This document shows, in pieces, positions 44,501 to 53,276 of a DNA stretch of 64,000 nucleotides (the stretch's first letter is position 1; each line of letters starts with the position of its first letter). The stretch comes from Fidelibacterota bacterium (GTDB lineage: Bacteria > Fidelibacterota > Marinisomatia > Marinisomatales > UBA1611): assembly GCA_016784605.1 (NCBI GenBank), contig JADHUI010000001.1, positions 151,248-215,247 of the forward strand, written 5' to 3'. Both the position numbers and the translations under genes were made by a program. Under the pieces are notes generated by a model. That model saw only the letters and a program-made list of their open reading frames with translations. It searched no databases and was not told the origin of the DNA.

Positions 44501-45505
44501 AAATCAAGCACATTTCCTTACGATAATGAAAACGGTCAGCTAGGATTTGTTGTTACAGATAATCTTACAATCGCTGATGTTCAATTTACATCTTGGCCCT
44601 CTGGGATATCGCGCTATCATAATTGTGAAGTGTCTGTAACAGGTATTGTTACAGGAGATACAGCCCAATATAATAGCGGATATAGTTCTTACGCATTTCA
44701 AGATGGAAGTGGTCCGTGGACAGGAGTTCTATTTGATGGTGAAGCATTAGATGTATTATCTCTTGGAGACGAAGTTCAAGTTTATGGGCTTGTAACAGAT
44801 TTTGATCCAGAATGGCATTTTAAATTTGACGGCAATACACGTATAGTAGGTTCAGATGTTGAAGTGCTTTCTGCGGGAAATGCTGTACCAGCGCCCGCTC
44901 TTGTTAGCTGTGAAGAATTATCACAAATGGGCGAAGAAGTAGAATCCTATGAAGGGACATTAGTTCAGTTGAATAATGTAACGGTTTCTTCTGTGAATTC
45001 GTATGATTGGTCCATTACGGATGATTCAGGATTTGAATGCTTGCTTGATGATGATATGGCTTCTATTGGCGCACATAACTTCATGAGTACAATTGCGGAA
45101 GGGCAGGTTTTTGAATCAATTAGCGGTATTTTTAATTTTAGTTTTGGAACGTATAAAGTTCAAATTAGAAATATGGCTGATTTAGGTCAATCTGCAGGGA
45201 TTAATGATGATGTAAATCTTAACCCTTATTCATACGCTTTGTATGAAAACTTTCCAAACCCATTTAACCCGGAAACACAAATACGATTTGAGTTGGCAGC
45301 AACTCAAGATGTGAGGTTGGTTATTTATGATATATTGGGAAGACGCGTACGCTTCTTAACCAATGAATCATTTAATCCAGGGTTTCATGTAGTGAATTGG
45401 GACGGAAGAAACGACATGGGCGAACGTGTTGCTTCTGGTGTCTATGTTTACCGCATCAAAGCGGGTGATTTTATTTCACATCGTAAAATGTTAATGGTAC
45501 AATAA
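41534..45505 (+). CDS. giant surface protein: cytochrome-like, lamin-tail and OB-like modules, T9SS domain
   Basis: 1323 residues. Leader ends LLFG, then Gln. Residues ~20-108 resemble a planctomycete-type cytochrome c domain (VDYGADVQTVIDANC, then the CTNSGCH motif, SYLWQRVENGSMPPG, IANWIDEGA); the motif is CX4CH, not CX2CH. Two lamin-tail domains follow (~115-255 and ~308-445; VINEFLASND...IEIFNNG). Then come several OB-like modules with the phrase 'xxVTxxGIVTxxx' near residues 475, 700 and 1030, each with a DGSG/DAPG-PW turn. An Ig-like module lies at ~910-990. The end is a sorting domain (NFPNPFNPETQI, RVASGVYVYRI). It probably sits on the cell surface. Confidence 0.82.
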   Translation: MNKVILNIMTIGLLFGQVDYGADVQTVIDANCTNSGCHTNGGDYQNGLDLSSYDNLMTGDSSNGPVIIPFDHANSYLWQRVENGSMPPGNNPDLSSAEVDIIANWIDEGALQNPAVDVAGLFFSEYGEGSSNNKYLEIYNGTGSAVDLTGLAFPNVSNAPSTPGEYEYWNEFPAGATVDAGDVYVIANPAADDIILAFADYEFQYLSNGDDGFCLVEGTESSFTVIDCIGDWNGDPGDGWDVAGIVEATKNHTLVRKATIIEGNGGDWASSAGTDEGNSEWVVLDQDTWDYIGSHPHEFAAPAPNLVINEFLASNDLCCTDENGEYDDFIEIFNNGTEAIDIGGMYITDDLTSTTEWQIPNTAPDSTTIQPGGFLLLWADKESEQGVLHVEIKLSGGGEQIGLFTSDGNVIDSLTFGEQTGDISFGRYPDGAENWAFLSTPTPGSANEMEQSSITTIHDIQYVADPSTDDASPLVDQEVTISGIVTAEFWNGSDNRYLFVQDAPGPWNGIVCFNYDGWDTFSFQTPMGDVNSIAEGDSVTLTGVVTEYYGLTELTDISSAMIHGPAIAPFGPDQVTALQIGTGGTDAEAFESCLIAVEGVTITEPDEGYGEWTISDGTGSVRVDDKWDYFFWPEADANLAKVVGVLDYNYSNTKIQPRLARDVVEAVGEPARIQRVQQVLFSDLLNTGEDEVSDISYYEGETVTLKGIVTMPTGLSYAGSGIKFIYEDVHGGPWSAILSYDPDSTAFPILFEGDLVHATGYIAEYSTGPANMTELFITEPVDLVDFEQEMPPIDTVETGDLRWPTEAEQWGNVMVKVVDGIVSGNEYQYELFSVNDGSGDVLVDDDSDSIGVFFDNNPVPPVGSFVQSLRGWVYHHYGSYADSSAYKLEPLYIGDLEFGAGPPAINEPTREPCAPTSSDGSVTVMCEIEDNSSVASAEIMYSVNGGTYQSVSMAPGDGFEWTGDIPVSDGDDVNYYIVATDDGADQSEPKSSTFPYDNENGQLGFVVTDNLTIADVQFTSWPSGISRYHNCEVSVTGIVTGDTAQYNSGYSSYAFQDGSGPWTGVLFDGEALDVLSLGDEVQVYGLVTDFDPEWHFKFDGNTRIVGSDVEVLSAGNAVPAPALVSCEELSQMGEEVESYEGTLVQLNNVTVSSVNSYDWSITDDSGFECLLDDDMASIGAHNFMSTIAEGQVFESISGIFNFSFGTYKVQIRNMADLGQSAGINDDVNLNPYSYALYENFPNPFNPETQIRFELAATQDVRLVIYDILGRRVRFLTNESFNPGFHVVNWDGRNDMGERVASGVYVYRIKAGDFISHRKMLMVQ

Positions 45506-45513
45506 ACCAATAG

Positions 45514-45547
45514 GTAAGCGGGGATTCATTTCCCCGCTTACTCTTTT
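45514..45547 (+). terminator. terminator-like hairpin directly before the next start codon
   Basis: GTAAGCGGGGA pairs with TCCCCGCTTAC (11 bp) around a ~6-base loop, followed by TCTTTT, whose last T is the base before the ATG at 45548. It is strong enough to end or attenuate transcription from the giant gene upstream. The next gene has no Shine-Dalgarno outside the stem. Confidence 0.7.
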
Positions 45548-47092
45548 ATGAACCGATTAATTATTCTTTTTATAGGGGGATTTGCCCTCTTTTCGTGCCA
45601 ATTGTGGGAGTACGAGGATTTATCTAATCCTGTGGATAATGCTATCCCAGAAACATATTTATCCTTAATTGCTACCGATACGATTTATGCCAATATAGAT
45701 TCCTTAGGGCAATTGACTTATGTCATTGGAGAAGACCCTGATTCTGGGTTTGTTTGGGATACATTAGCCCAAGCTTTCTCTACCATTACAACCAGTAAAC
45801 AAGAATTGCATTGGTGGGGGGAAGATTCAGATGGAAATATTTCGGGGTATTATTATAAATGGAATACAGATTCATCTTGGACTTTTACTGACCTTGAGAG
45901 TGGTTTATTTTATGTCCCCATTCGAACAAACCTTGATATATTCAGTTTTGAAGTAAAGGCTATAGATGAAGATGGCAATGTGGATGAATCTCCCGCTCGG
46001 TTGACACTTCCAATTCAAAACTCTTCGCCAGAAGTCAATTTTAGATATTTATCAAATCCGTTGATTGCAAATATTCATGGCGATACGAGTTATACATTTG
46101 GAACTCGAACATTTATCTGGGATATATATGATCAAGATGGCAATGAAACCATTACAGATATATATTATTCAATCGACGATACCTGTAGTACCTGTTGGAC
46201 CCGAATTGATGGAACAGAGTCAGGCGTAACATTAACAGACATTAACCCAGGTGAACATGCTTTTTTTGTAAAGATAAAAGATATTGCAGGTGCCGAAAGT
46301 AGTATCATTCAATTCCCGGATTCAGTCAATGTGAGTGAAGCGCAAACGTGGGTAGTTTTGGCGGTTGACGGCGACATATTGCTTGTGGATGATTTTCCTC
46401 AAGACGGCGACAATACATCACAATTATGGTATAAATCTGTTTTAGATAGTCTTGTAGGAGCGGACGGGTATTCCGTTTGGGAGATTGGCGAAGAACTGCC
46501 CTACTCTTCAACAGATGTCAGCGCTACATTAAATGCTTTTAAACATGTATTTTGGTTTGGTTCTTATACGGGAAACGAAACGTATCCAAACGCAGACGCG
46601 AGCTTGCAATCGTTCATTTGGAATGGAGGGAATTTATTTATGAATGTCCCTCAATTTTGGCGTCGAGATTCATCATTCACTTGGTTTCCACTAGATAGTG
46701 TGGAAAATATTAATCCAAATGGTCGATTGTATCCTGATAGAGATGTGACATCCCTTGTGGATTCAACTCTAGATTTAAGAACAAGTTATACGATTGCTAA
46801 TCGCGTAAAAGGGTTATATCCAAATCTTCGCGATGAAAATGAATTAAAAGGCGAGGCATTTGATCAAATAACACCATTGTATCAAATGGCAGATCCAGGT
46901 AATGGAGATTATTGGGAAGGAAACCCAATTGTTTGTAGTTTAGGGCAATTTGAAGTTTCTCCTGTAGAATTATCAGGCAAAGTTGTTATGATGACCCTCC
47001 CTTTTCATAATGGCAGTCGAGCCGTTATGGAAGGGAATGGCTCGGCGAGTAAATTTATAAAATATCTTTTAGAAGTTGAGTTTGTTGAATGA
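45548..47092 (+). CDS. predicted lipoprotein with Ig-like domains and a flavodoxin/GATase-like fold
   Basis: 514 residues. Lipobox FALFSC places the mature Cys at residue 17. Residues ~80-265 have two Ig-like units (ELHWWGEDSDGNISGYYYKW, FIWDIYDQDGNETITDIYYS). The part from ~275 (DGDILLVDDFPQDGD, AFKHVFWFGSYTG, FIWNGGNLFMNVPQFW) resembles a Rossmann-like class I glutamine-amidotransferase/flavodoxin fold used as a scaffold in surface proteins; no catalytic triad is apparent. Its stop overlaps the TonB-receptor start by 4 bp, so it may be a surface lipoprotein partner of that receptor. Confidence 0.7.
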   Translation: MNRLIILFIGGFALFSCQLWEYEDLSNPVDNAIPETYLSLIATDTIYANIDSLGQLTYVIGEDPDSGFVWDTLAQAFSTITTSKQELHWWGEDSDGNISGYYYKWNTDSSWTFTDLESGLFYVPIRTNLDIFSFEVKAIDEDGNVDESPARLTLPIQNSSPEVNFRYLSNPLIANIHGDTSYTFGTRTFIWDIYDQDGNETITDIYYSIDDTCSTCWTRIDGTESGVTLTDINPGEHAFFVKIKDIAGAESSIIQFPDSVNVSEAQTWVVLAVDGDILLVDDFPQDGDNTSQLWYKSVLDSLVGADGYSVWEIGEELPYSSTDVSATLNAFKHVFWFGSYTGNETYPNADASLQSFIWNGGNLFMNVPQFWRRDSSFTWFPLDSVENINPNGRLYPDRDVTSLVDSTLDLRTSYTIANRVKGLYPNLRDENELKGEAFDQITPLYQMADPGNGDYWEGNPIVCSLGQFEVSPVELSGKVVMMTLPFHNGSRAVMEGNGSASKFIKYLLEVEFVE

Positions 47093-49851
47093 AAAAGATA
47101 TTAATATTATTATTTCCTCTATTGATTTGCGCTCAAGAAACAGGGTCTATTTCTGGAAAAGTTACAGATAAAAAAACAGGTGAAGGATTGCCGGGTGTAA
47201 ATGTTATGGTAAAGGGAACTTACTATGGCGCCGCAACCAATATGGATGGGAACTATTTTATTTCAGGTGTTAAATCGGGTGAATATGATATTGAAGCATC
47301 TATTATCGGGTATAAAATTATTTTAAAAACCGGAAATACTATTGTTTCCGGCGAAACATTTACTTATGATTTCCTTATGGAAGAAACGGTTTTAAGTTTC
47401 GGTGAAGATGTCATAGTTATGGGTAAAAAACCCCTATTTGATGTGGATGAAACATCATCAATGGCGCGCATAAGATCGGACGAAATTTCAAATAAAGTTG
47501 TGTCTAGTGTTGAAGATATTTTAGCCGAACAAATTGGTGTAACCACTCAAGATAATGAAATTCACATTCGTGGCGGTAGAATTGATGAAAGCCTATTTGT
47601 GGTGGATGGTTTTTCAGTTAAAGATCCACTTTCCGGGTACTCTGGAAATTTATTTGTAAATGCAGATGCTATTGAGGAATTAGAAATAGTTACCGGTGGA
47701 TATAGTGCTGAATATGGGCAAGCTATGTCAGGGGTTGTGAATATAAAGCTCAAAGAAGGCAGAGATAAATTTGAAGGTGCATTAAAGTATTCTAGCGATA
47801 GAATAATGCCTGACGGGGAACATAATAACTCAGATCGTATTGAATTCAACCTTGGCGGACCTTCAATATTATTGGAAAAATTACCTAAACTATTTTCTAC
47901 AGATCTTCCGGGTCAATTTTCATTTTTTATTAATGGTTATGGTAAAATGTATGATGGGAATCTGCCTGTAGCTTCAAAAATATATCCTCACCGTTTTTGG
48001 TCATTACCATCTCTGAGTGATGATCAATCAGATAAAATTATGGAAAAGTTATCGCCAAGAGAAAACAATGACTGGCATTTTATGTATAAGTTGACTTGGG
48101 GATGGACTCCGAAAAAGAAACTGAGTCTTTCCTATGATATATCCATGAATATCAATCAAGGCTTTTTTATGCCGCGCGCATTTTCGTCTACCTATTTCCC
48201 ATATCGATATATGAATATTTTAGATGAGTATAATACGGTTACAAGAGACACTCGGCTTATGAGTCTGAATTGGACACATACATTATCTACCAAATCATTT
48301 TATGAGATTAATTTTGGCCAATTTTTAACAATGGAGCATAGCGCTGTTAAAGATTTGAATTGGGGAGAATATGAAGAACGTCTTGATTTAGAACCGATAA
48401 ATTATAACCTAGATAACACAAATCATGACGGAAATATTCAAATCACTTATGGAGATGAATTTTATGATACAGGATTTGCACCAGAGTGGTATGATTTAAT
48501 AAGTCAAAATACCCGATTGGATATGGACTGGACATATCATACAGCAAACCGCCATAAAATAAAATCCGGTTTTGAACATACCATAACGGATATTCAAGTA
48601 TTAGATATCGATGAACCTTGGAAGGGCGCTAGTGGGTTTGGGGCCAATTTTGATTATTATAACGCACGTACTTATTTTGGCGCTTTTTATGTTCAGGATC
48701 GAATCGCATTTGAAGGTATGACCTTAAATATTGGTTTTAGAGGCGATTATTGGATCCCGGGAGAATTTGTAGAAAACGCCATTGCGGATACTAATACAGT
48801 TATTATAACAGATGATGCAAAAGCATTATTTATGGAAGAAACATTTCGATTCCCGTGGATTGGCGATGAATATAGAATGAAAGCAAGGCTAAGTCCACGT
48901 TTTGGCATTTCACATCCTGTGACGGATAATGATGTCCTTTATTTCTATTATGGTCACTTTTCTCAATTACCCACTTTTCAATATGTGTATGCCAAAATTA
49001 ATTCTACATCTCCTAGCACATACCAAGTTTTTGGCAATCCAAACTTAAACCCAAAAACAACCGTGCAATATGAATTAGGGGTAAAGCATCGTTTTAGCGA
49101 AGATCAAGTTCTAGAAGTAAAGGCATATTGGAAAGATATGTTTGACTATGAAACATCCCAAACGATACACCCTTCTAATCCTAAATATGCTCATTTGAGT
49201 TTTAATATGTATTTCAATGCAGATTATGCTCGAGCTCGAGGTGTTGAAGCGATTGTAAAAAGCCGCCTTTTGACAAATTGGTATATTGATTTGAATTTTA
49301 ATTACTCCATTGTGACGGGAAAAAGTTCTTCCCCTTTAGATAATTTATTAGTTCAGGCGGGTCAATTATCTGAAAAGCCATTGGGTGAAAATTTTATGAG
49401 TTGGGACCGCCCAATTCATATGTTTGCAAATATTTCCTATAACCACCCATCAAATTGGGGAGGCTCTATCCGTCTAGAATATGAATCAGGACGCCGATAT
49501 ACGCGATCAATCCCAGATACAATAATTTATGTAAATGAAACACCCTACTATGAAGGCCCAAGAGAGGATGACCGACCTAACTATTATATTAGTGAAATTC
49601 CTTCTACGAATGTTGAATTGAAACTCTTCAAAATGGTTAAACTGAATAAGTTTAAAGTTAAAATGTATTTAGAAGTTGAAAACGTATTTAATGAAAAAAT
49701 CCCTAGACGAATTAATCCATATACGGGCCGAGGTTATGGGCCGGGAGAAATATTTGGATATAATTTAGCCAATAGTCCAAATCCAAATTTAGACCCATCT
49801 AGATTTCGAAAACCACGAAGTATGGAAATAGGATTACAATTACTGTTTTAA
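47089..49851 (+). CDS. TonB-dependent receptor with carboxypeptidase-like N-terminal domain
   Basis: 920 residues. Leader ends LLICA, then Gln. Residues ~20-105 are a carboxypeptidase-regulatory-like fold (SISGKVTDKKTGEGLPGVNV). The plug (~115-235) shows VEDILAEQIGVTTQ, IHIRGGRIDESLFVVDG, YSAEYGQAMSGVVNI. The barrel follows and ends RSMEIGLQLLF with a terminal Phe. This is the 'TonB receptor plus co-translated surface lipoprotein' arrangement often used for uptake in FCB bacteria, though the lipoprotein here is not SusD-like by eye. The substrate is unknown. It is followed after 1 bp by a PorV-family gene. Confidence 0.88.
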   Translation: MKKILILLFPLLICAQETGSISGKVTDKKTGEGLPGVNVMVKGTYYGAATNMDGNYFISGVKSGEYDIEASIIGYKIILKTGNTIVSGETFTYDFLMEETVLSFGEDVIVMGKKPLFDVDETSSMARIRSDEISNKVVSSVEDILAEQIGVTTQDNEIHIRGGRIDESLFVVDGFSVKDPLSGYSGNLFVNADAIEELEIVTGGYSAEYGQAMSGVVNIKLKEGRDKFEGALKYSSDRIMPDGEHNNSDRIEFNLGGPSILLEKLPKLFSTDLPGQFSFFINGYGKMYDGNLPVASKIYPHRFWSLPSLSDDQSDKIMEKLSPRENNDWHFMYKLTWGWTPKKKLSLSYDISMNINQGFFMPRAFSSTYFPYRYMNILDEYNTVTRDTRLMSLNWTHTLSTKSFYEINFGQFLTMEHSAVKDLNWGEYEERLDLEPINYNLDNTNHDGNIQITYGDEFYDTGFAPEWYDLISQNTRLDMDWTYHTANRHKIKSGFEHTITDIQVLDIDEPWKGASGFGANFDYYNARTYFGAFYVQDRIAFEGMTLNIGFRGDYWIPGEFVENAIADTNTVIITDDAKALFMEETFRFPWIGDEYRMKARLSPRFGISHPVTDNDVLYFYYGHFSQLPTFQYVYAKINSTSPSTYQVFGNPNLNPKTTVQYELGVKHRFSEDQVLEVKAYWKDMFDYETSQTIHPSNPKYAHLSFNMYFNADYARARGVEAIVKSRLLTNWYIDLNFNYSIVTGKSSSPLDNLLVQAGQLSEKPLGENFMSWDRPIHMFANISYNHPSNWGGSIRLEYESGRRYTRSIPDTIIYVNETPYYEGPREDDRPNYYISEIPSTNVELKLFKMVKLNKFKVKMYLEVENVFNEKIPRRINPYTGRGYGPGEIFGYNLANSPNPNLDPSRFRKPRSMEIGLQLLF

Positions 49852-49852
49852 A

Positions 49853-50857
49853 ATGAATTCAATTAAAAAATATATAATATTTTTCCTGATAACAGGATCA
49901 ATTTGGGGACAAAACCTATTCCCAATTTTAGGCGGTCAAAGGGTAGGAACATCTGTGTTTACATTTTTGAATATTGGCGTAAGTGCTGGAGCTGTTGGTA
50001 TGGGTGAAGCTGTGGTCGCCATGAGTCAAGATGCAGGATCAATTTATTATAACCCAGCCACAGCGGCCCAATTTAATGAGGCGCAATTAACCCTTTCTAA
50101 AGTTCAATATCCAGCAGATATTTTTTATGATTATTTCAGTTATACTCAACGGCTTTTTGGCCAACAATATATTGGTATAAGCGGTGGAATTCTCCATATG
50201 GCGCCCATGATGGAAACAACAGAATATTTACCAAACGGGACGGGAAATTATTTTGTATATCAGGATCGTTTTATTGGGCTGACATATAGCGCCAGAATGA
50301 CTGACCGATTCAGTTTTGGTGTTACGCTTAAACATGTTCAAGAGGATTTAGCTCAGCAATCCATGAAAACAACCATGATGGATATGGGCACATTTTATTG
50401 GACAGGGTTCCGTTCATTGCGATTCTCAGCATCGCTACTCCATTTTGGTCCAGAAGTCAAACCGGACGGAACGTATGAAAAAAGAATATTAGATTTTAAT
50501 ACAGGTGAAGAAATTGTGGATGAAACATCCTTTCAAGCTTTTTCTCCTCCCACCATTTTCCGAGTTGGAACAGCCATGAATTTATGGGAAACGGAAGAAC
50601 ATATATTGTCTGGAGCCGTCCAATTAAACCATCCTGTCGATAATGCAGAGTATGTTGTTTTTGGATTAGAATTTAAATTATTTAAAATGTTGTTTCTCAG
50701 AGGTGGCTATAAACTAAATAAATTAGAAGAAAATTATTCTTTTGGAATGGGTGTGCATGTCCCTGTTGGTCCAACATCATTAAAAATAGATTATAGCTAT
50801 TCAAATTTTCAAAATTTAACAGACCCTAAAAGGCTCAGCGTTGGATTCACTTTTTAA
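49853..50857 (+). CDS. second PorV/PorQ-family outer-membrane barrel
   Basis: 334 residues. Leader ends SIWG, then Gln. The mature start carries GTSVFTFLNIGVSAGAVGMGEAVVA and YYNPATAAQF, the PorV/PorQ family signature, and the C terminus ends in Phe (LSVGFTF). It is a paralogue of the barrel at 33993-34925 but only distantly similar. Two such barrels in one run suggests a PorV/PorQ pair, or cargo shuttles with different partners. It is 1 bp after the TonB receptor gene. Confidence 0.83.
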   Translation: MNSIKKYIIFFLITGSIWGQNLFPILGGQRVGTSVFTFLNIGVSAGAVGMGEAVVAMSQDAGSIYYNPATAAQFNEAQLTLSKVQYPADIFYDYFSYTQRLFGQQYIGISGGILHMAPMMETTEYLPNGTGNYFVYQDRFIGLTYSARMTDRFSFGVTLKHVQEDLAQQSMKTTMMDMGTFYWTGFRSLRFSASLLHFGPEVKPDGTYEKRILDFNTGEEIVDETSFQAFSPPTIFRVGTAMNLWETEEHILSGAVQLNHPVDNAEYVVFGLEFKLFKMLFLRGGYKLNKLEENYSFGMGVHVPVGPTSLKIDYSYSNFQNLTDPKRLSVGFTF

Positions 50858-50858
50858 T

Positions 50859-52304
50859 ATGAAGCATTATTTAACCTTATTGGTATTTCTCATTATGGGA
50901 GGCTGTGTTGAGAAATTTGTCATCCCAGATACCATTATTGAAGAATCATCGGGCGGGTTTCTCGCTGGAGATACAACTTATTTATTATTAAATCCTGTTT
51001 GGGATGAATCTTATGATCTTGTTAACCCGGTAGAAATATCGATCGCACAAGATGGAAGAGTTTTTGTAGCAGATAGTGGGCAAAAAAGTATAATTGTATT
51101 TGATCAAAATGGGAATAAGCCATCAGGTTTTGATGGTTTAAAAGATCTTCATTATGCATCCCAACTATTATCACCAATAGATGTAGATGTGGATCAAAAA
51201 ATGAATGTTTTTTTTATAGATGGTAGTCAGCGCATTTTTATATGGAATTATTTTTGGAATCTTTCAGGTCTAAGTCATATCTCATCGAGCGGGACATTTG
51301 TTCATTTAGCCACAGGCGCTACTGAAGATTGGGATGCATCTTCCTTGCAATGGGAAGAAAGGCTTAATGATAATGAATGGGTTTTGGCTGATATTTCTTT
51401 TAGCCAAGATCAATCCAGAATTGATTCTATCTTAAACCCCCATATTTTTTACGATGGTCAATCTCACATGAATAAAGAAAAAGATACTTTTTATTTGGGG
51501 GATTCCAGCAAATTATCAGCCATTACTGCGCCTGCTACAGATGAAAATTATATTTATGCGACAGATCATTATGGTGGCTTTAATAATTATCAACAACGCG
51601 TTATGAGAGTTGACTTTAGGAAATCCGATGTAATTATTACGAATGATGGCGATACCTTATGGGCGTTTAAAGGAATATTTGGTGCAACGATTAAAGGACA
51701 GGGGACTGGCGGCGGTACCGTGAATGATCCTCAATCCATTGATATAGATTATTTAGGTAATATTTATTATTCTCAACTTGGCGATTATTTTTCTATTCAT
51801 AAAATCATTCCAAATTACTCTGGCGATTACGCTACATATACTTCAGGATTTCAACCTACATGGGAAATAATGCAAAATAGCTATTTTAATAATCCAATGG
51901 ATGTGGCTGTAGATCGGGATTTGAAAATTTATGTGGCAAATACGCTAGCTCAAGAGGTATTGATATTTAACCCGAATGGAGATTATTTTCTAAAAGCGGG
52001 TGTGGATATTTCAATTGTAGATACTACTGTGAATATGTGGTCTATTGTGGATACATTAGCGATTGATACAACCATAACTTTAAATGATTCCGTTACTGTG
52101 GATACCGTTTTTTATGAAGCTATTTATGATAGTGTTTCCGTGGATACTTTTTTTAAAAAAGAAGAAAAAGGTCTATTACTAAAACCAACTGCTGTTACGG
52201 TTGATAAGCGAGGTGTTATTTATGTCTGCGATCCAAATTCTTCCAGCGTTTTTCGATTTAGGTTATCTAATACACTTGACGAGGATTTACAACCAAACGA
52301 ATAA
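50859..52304 (+). CDS. NHL-repeat lipoprotein
   Basis: 481 residues. The start is set at 50859, two bases after the preceding stop; this gives a clean leader with lipobox IMGGC. An ATG 18 bp upstream lies inside the preceding gene. The protein has NHL-type blades: PVEISIAQDGRVFVADSGQKSIIVFDQNG (~55-83), SPIDVDVDQKMNVFFIDG, NPMDVAVDRDLKIYVANTLAQEVLIFN (~345-371) and PTAVTVDKRGVIYVCDPNSSSVFRF near the end. A Thr/Asp/Val-rich insert (~385-430) interrupts the last blades. NHL propellers bind proteins, peptides or polymers; the partner is unknown. Confidence 0.8.
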   Translation: MKHYLTLLVFLIMGGCVEKFVIPDTIIEESSGGFLAGDTTYLLLNPVWDESYDLVNPVEISIAQDGRVFVADSGQKSIIVFDQNGNKPSGFDGLKDLHYASQLLSPIDVDVDQKMNVFFIDGSQRIFIWNYFWNLSGLSHISSSGTFVHLATGATEDWDASSLQWEERLNDNEWVLADISFSQDQSRIDSILNPHIFYDGQSHMNKEKDTFYLGDSSKLSAITAPATDENYIYATDHYGGFNNYQQRVMRVDFRKSDVIITNDGDTLWAFKGIFGATIKGQGTGGGTVNDPQSIDIDYLGNIYYSQLGDYFSIHKIIPNYSGDYATYTSGFQPTWEIMQNSYFNNPMDVAVDRDLKIYVANTLAQEVLIFNPNGDYFLKAGVDISIVDTTVNMWSIVDTLAIDTTITLNDSVTVDTVFYEAIYDSVSVDTFFKKEEKGLLLKPTAVTVDKRGVIYVCDPNSSSVFRFRLSNTLDEDLQPNE

Positions 52305-52310
52305 AATATT

Positions 52311-53276
52311 TTGAAAACATTTATCATATCATTCCTGCTTTCATCTCTCTACGGTCAGAGTTCTGATATATCATATATAAAATATTTTCAATCTCTTGAC
52401 GACTTCCATGTAAAAAAATCTATCATGGCAACCGAGCGTCGAGGGGTATCTCATATTCAAGTATCGTTTAACGAGAAGGATGAACCTGTTCTAATTGAGC
52501 ACATTAGCCCGAGTGGTTTCATGGCCGATAGAGAAGCTTTAGAATATGATAATGGCAAATTGATTCGTAAGGGGAAAGTCAATCATAAAAATGAATATTT
52601 AGAGTTGGTTGATTTTAGTGAATCAGAACCGTGGAGTAGAGAATTTATTGATTGGTGGGTTCAAGGAAATAATACACTATCCGTTGATGGTCAGCAAACA
52701 CATTTTTCTATACCCGACGGCAAGCAAGTGACCAAAATACAATTTGAAACGATTAATGGGAAGAAATATGGGCAAGTCGAATTGGATTATGATTATCTTG
52801 GATTTTTAGAAGATGAACGATGGAGAGATTTAATAACAGGAAATATTATTCGCCGATTCCATTATAAATTTGATGTAATGGCTAATGTAAATCAAATTTG
52901 GGAATTTGGACGTAAAGGAGAATTAATTTCACATATGTCCCTTGAAATGGCTCCATCAGACCAATTATATAAAGTACCGCCACCCAGAACGGGAAATACT
53001 TTAGGTGAATCTGAAATTATTATGAAGGAAATTAAAGAAAAGAAAATTATTGTTCCATATGGTGGAATTATTCCACGAACTGAATTTGATGAAATAATTT
53101 TTAAATCTGGTCAGCGTATGGAAGTAGATTTTATATCATTAGAAGACAATGGAATTCAATTTAAATTGAGTAAATCAGGAGATTTGTTAACTGTTCCAAA
53201 AGTGAGGGTAGAGTCTTTGACATCCCGAAATGGAACCGTAATTTATCCGGAGCCAATACGTAATGCGAAATATTAA
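52311..53276 (+). CDS. secreted protein of unknown function
   Basis: 321 residues with a TTG start at 52311, chosen because it opens a normal leader (TFIISFLLSSLYG, then Gln); no in-frame ATG precedes the leader. The middle holds YD-repeat-like strands (PVLIEHISPSGFMADREALEY, DNGKLIRKGKVNHKNEY), suggesting a small beta-helical or MORN-like fold. The last ~55 residues (DEIIFKSGQRMEVDFISLEDNG, LTVPKVRVESL) match the Sm/SH3-like tail common in FCB secreted proteins and seen at the N terminus of the protein at 14602-15513. It overlaps the next gene by 14 bp. Confidence 0.68.
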   Translation: MKTFIISFLLSSLYGQSSDISYIKYFQSLDDFHVKKSIMATERRGVSHIQVSFNEKDEPVLIEHISPSGFMADREALEYDNGKLIRKGKVNHKNEYLELVDFSESEPWSREFIDWWVQGNNTLSVDGQQTHFSIPDGKQVTKIQFETINGKKYGQVELDYDYLGFLEDERWRDLITGNIIRRFHYKFDVMANVNQIWEFGRKGELISHMSLEMAPSDQLYKVPPPRTGNTLGESEIIMKEIKEKKIIVPYGGIIPRTEFDEIIFKSGQRMEVDFISLEDNGIQFKLSKSGDLLTVPKVRVESLTSRNGTVIYPEPIRNAKY

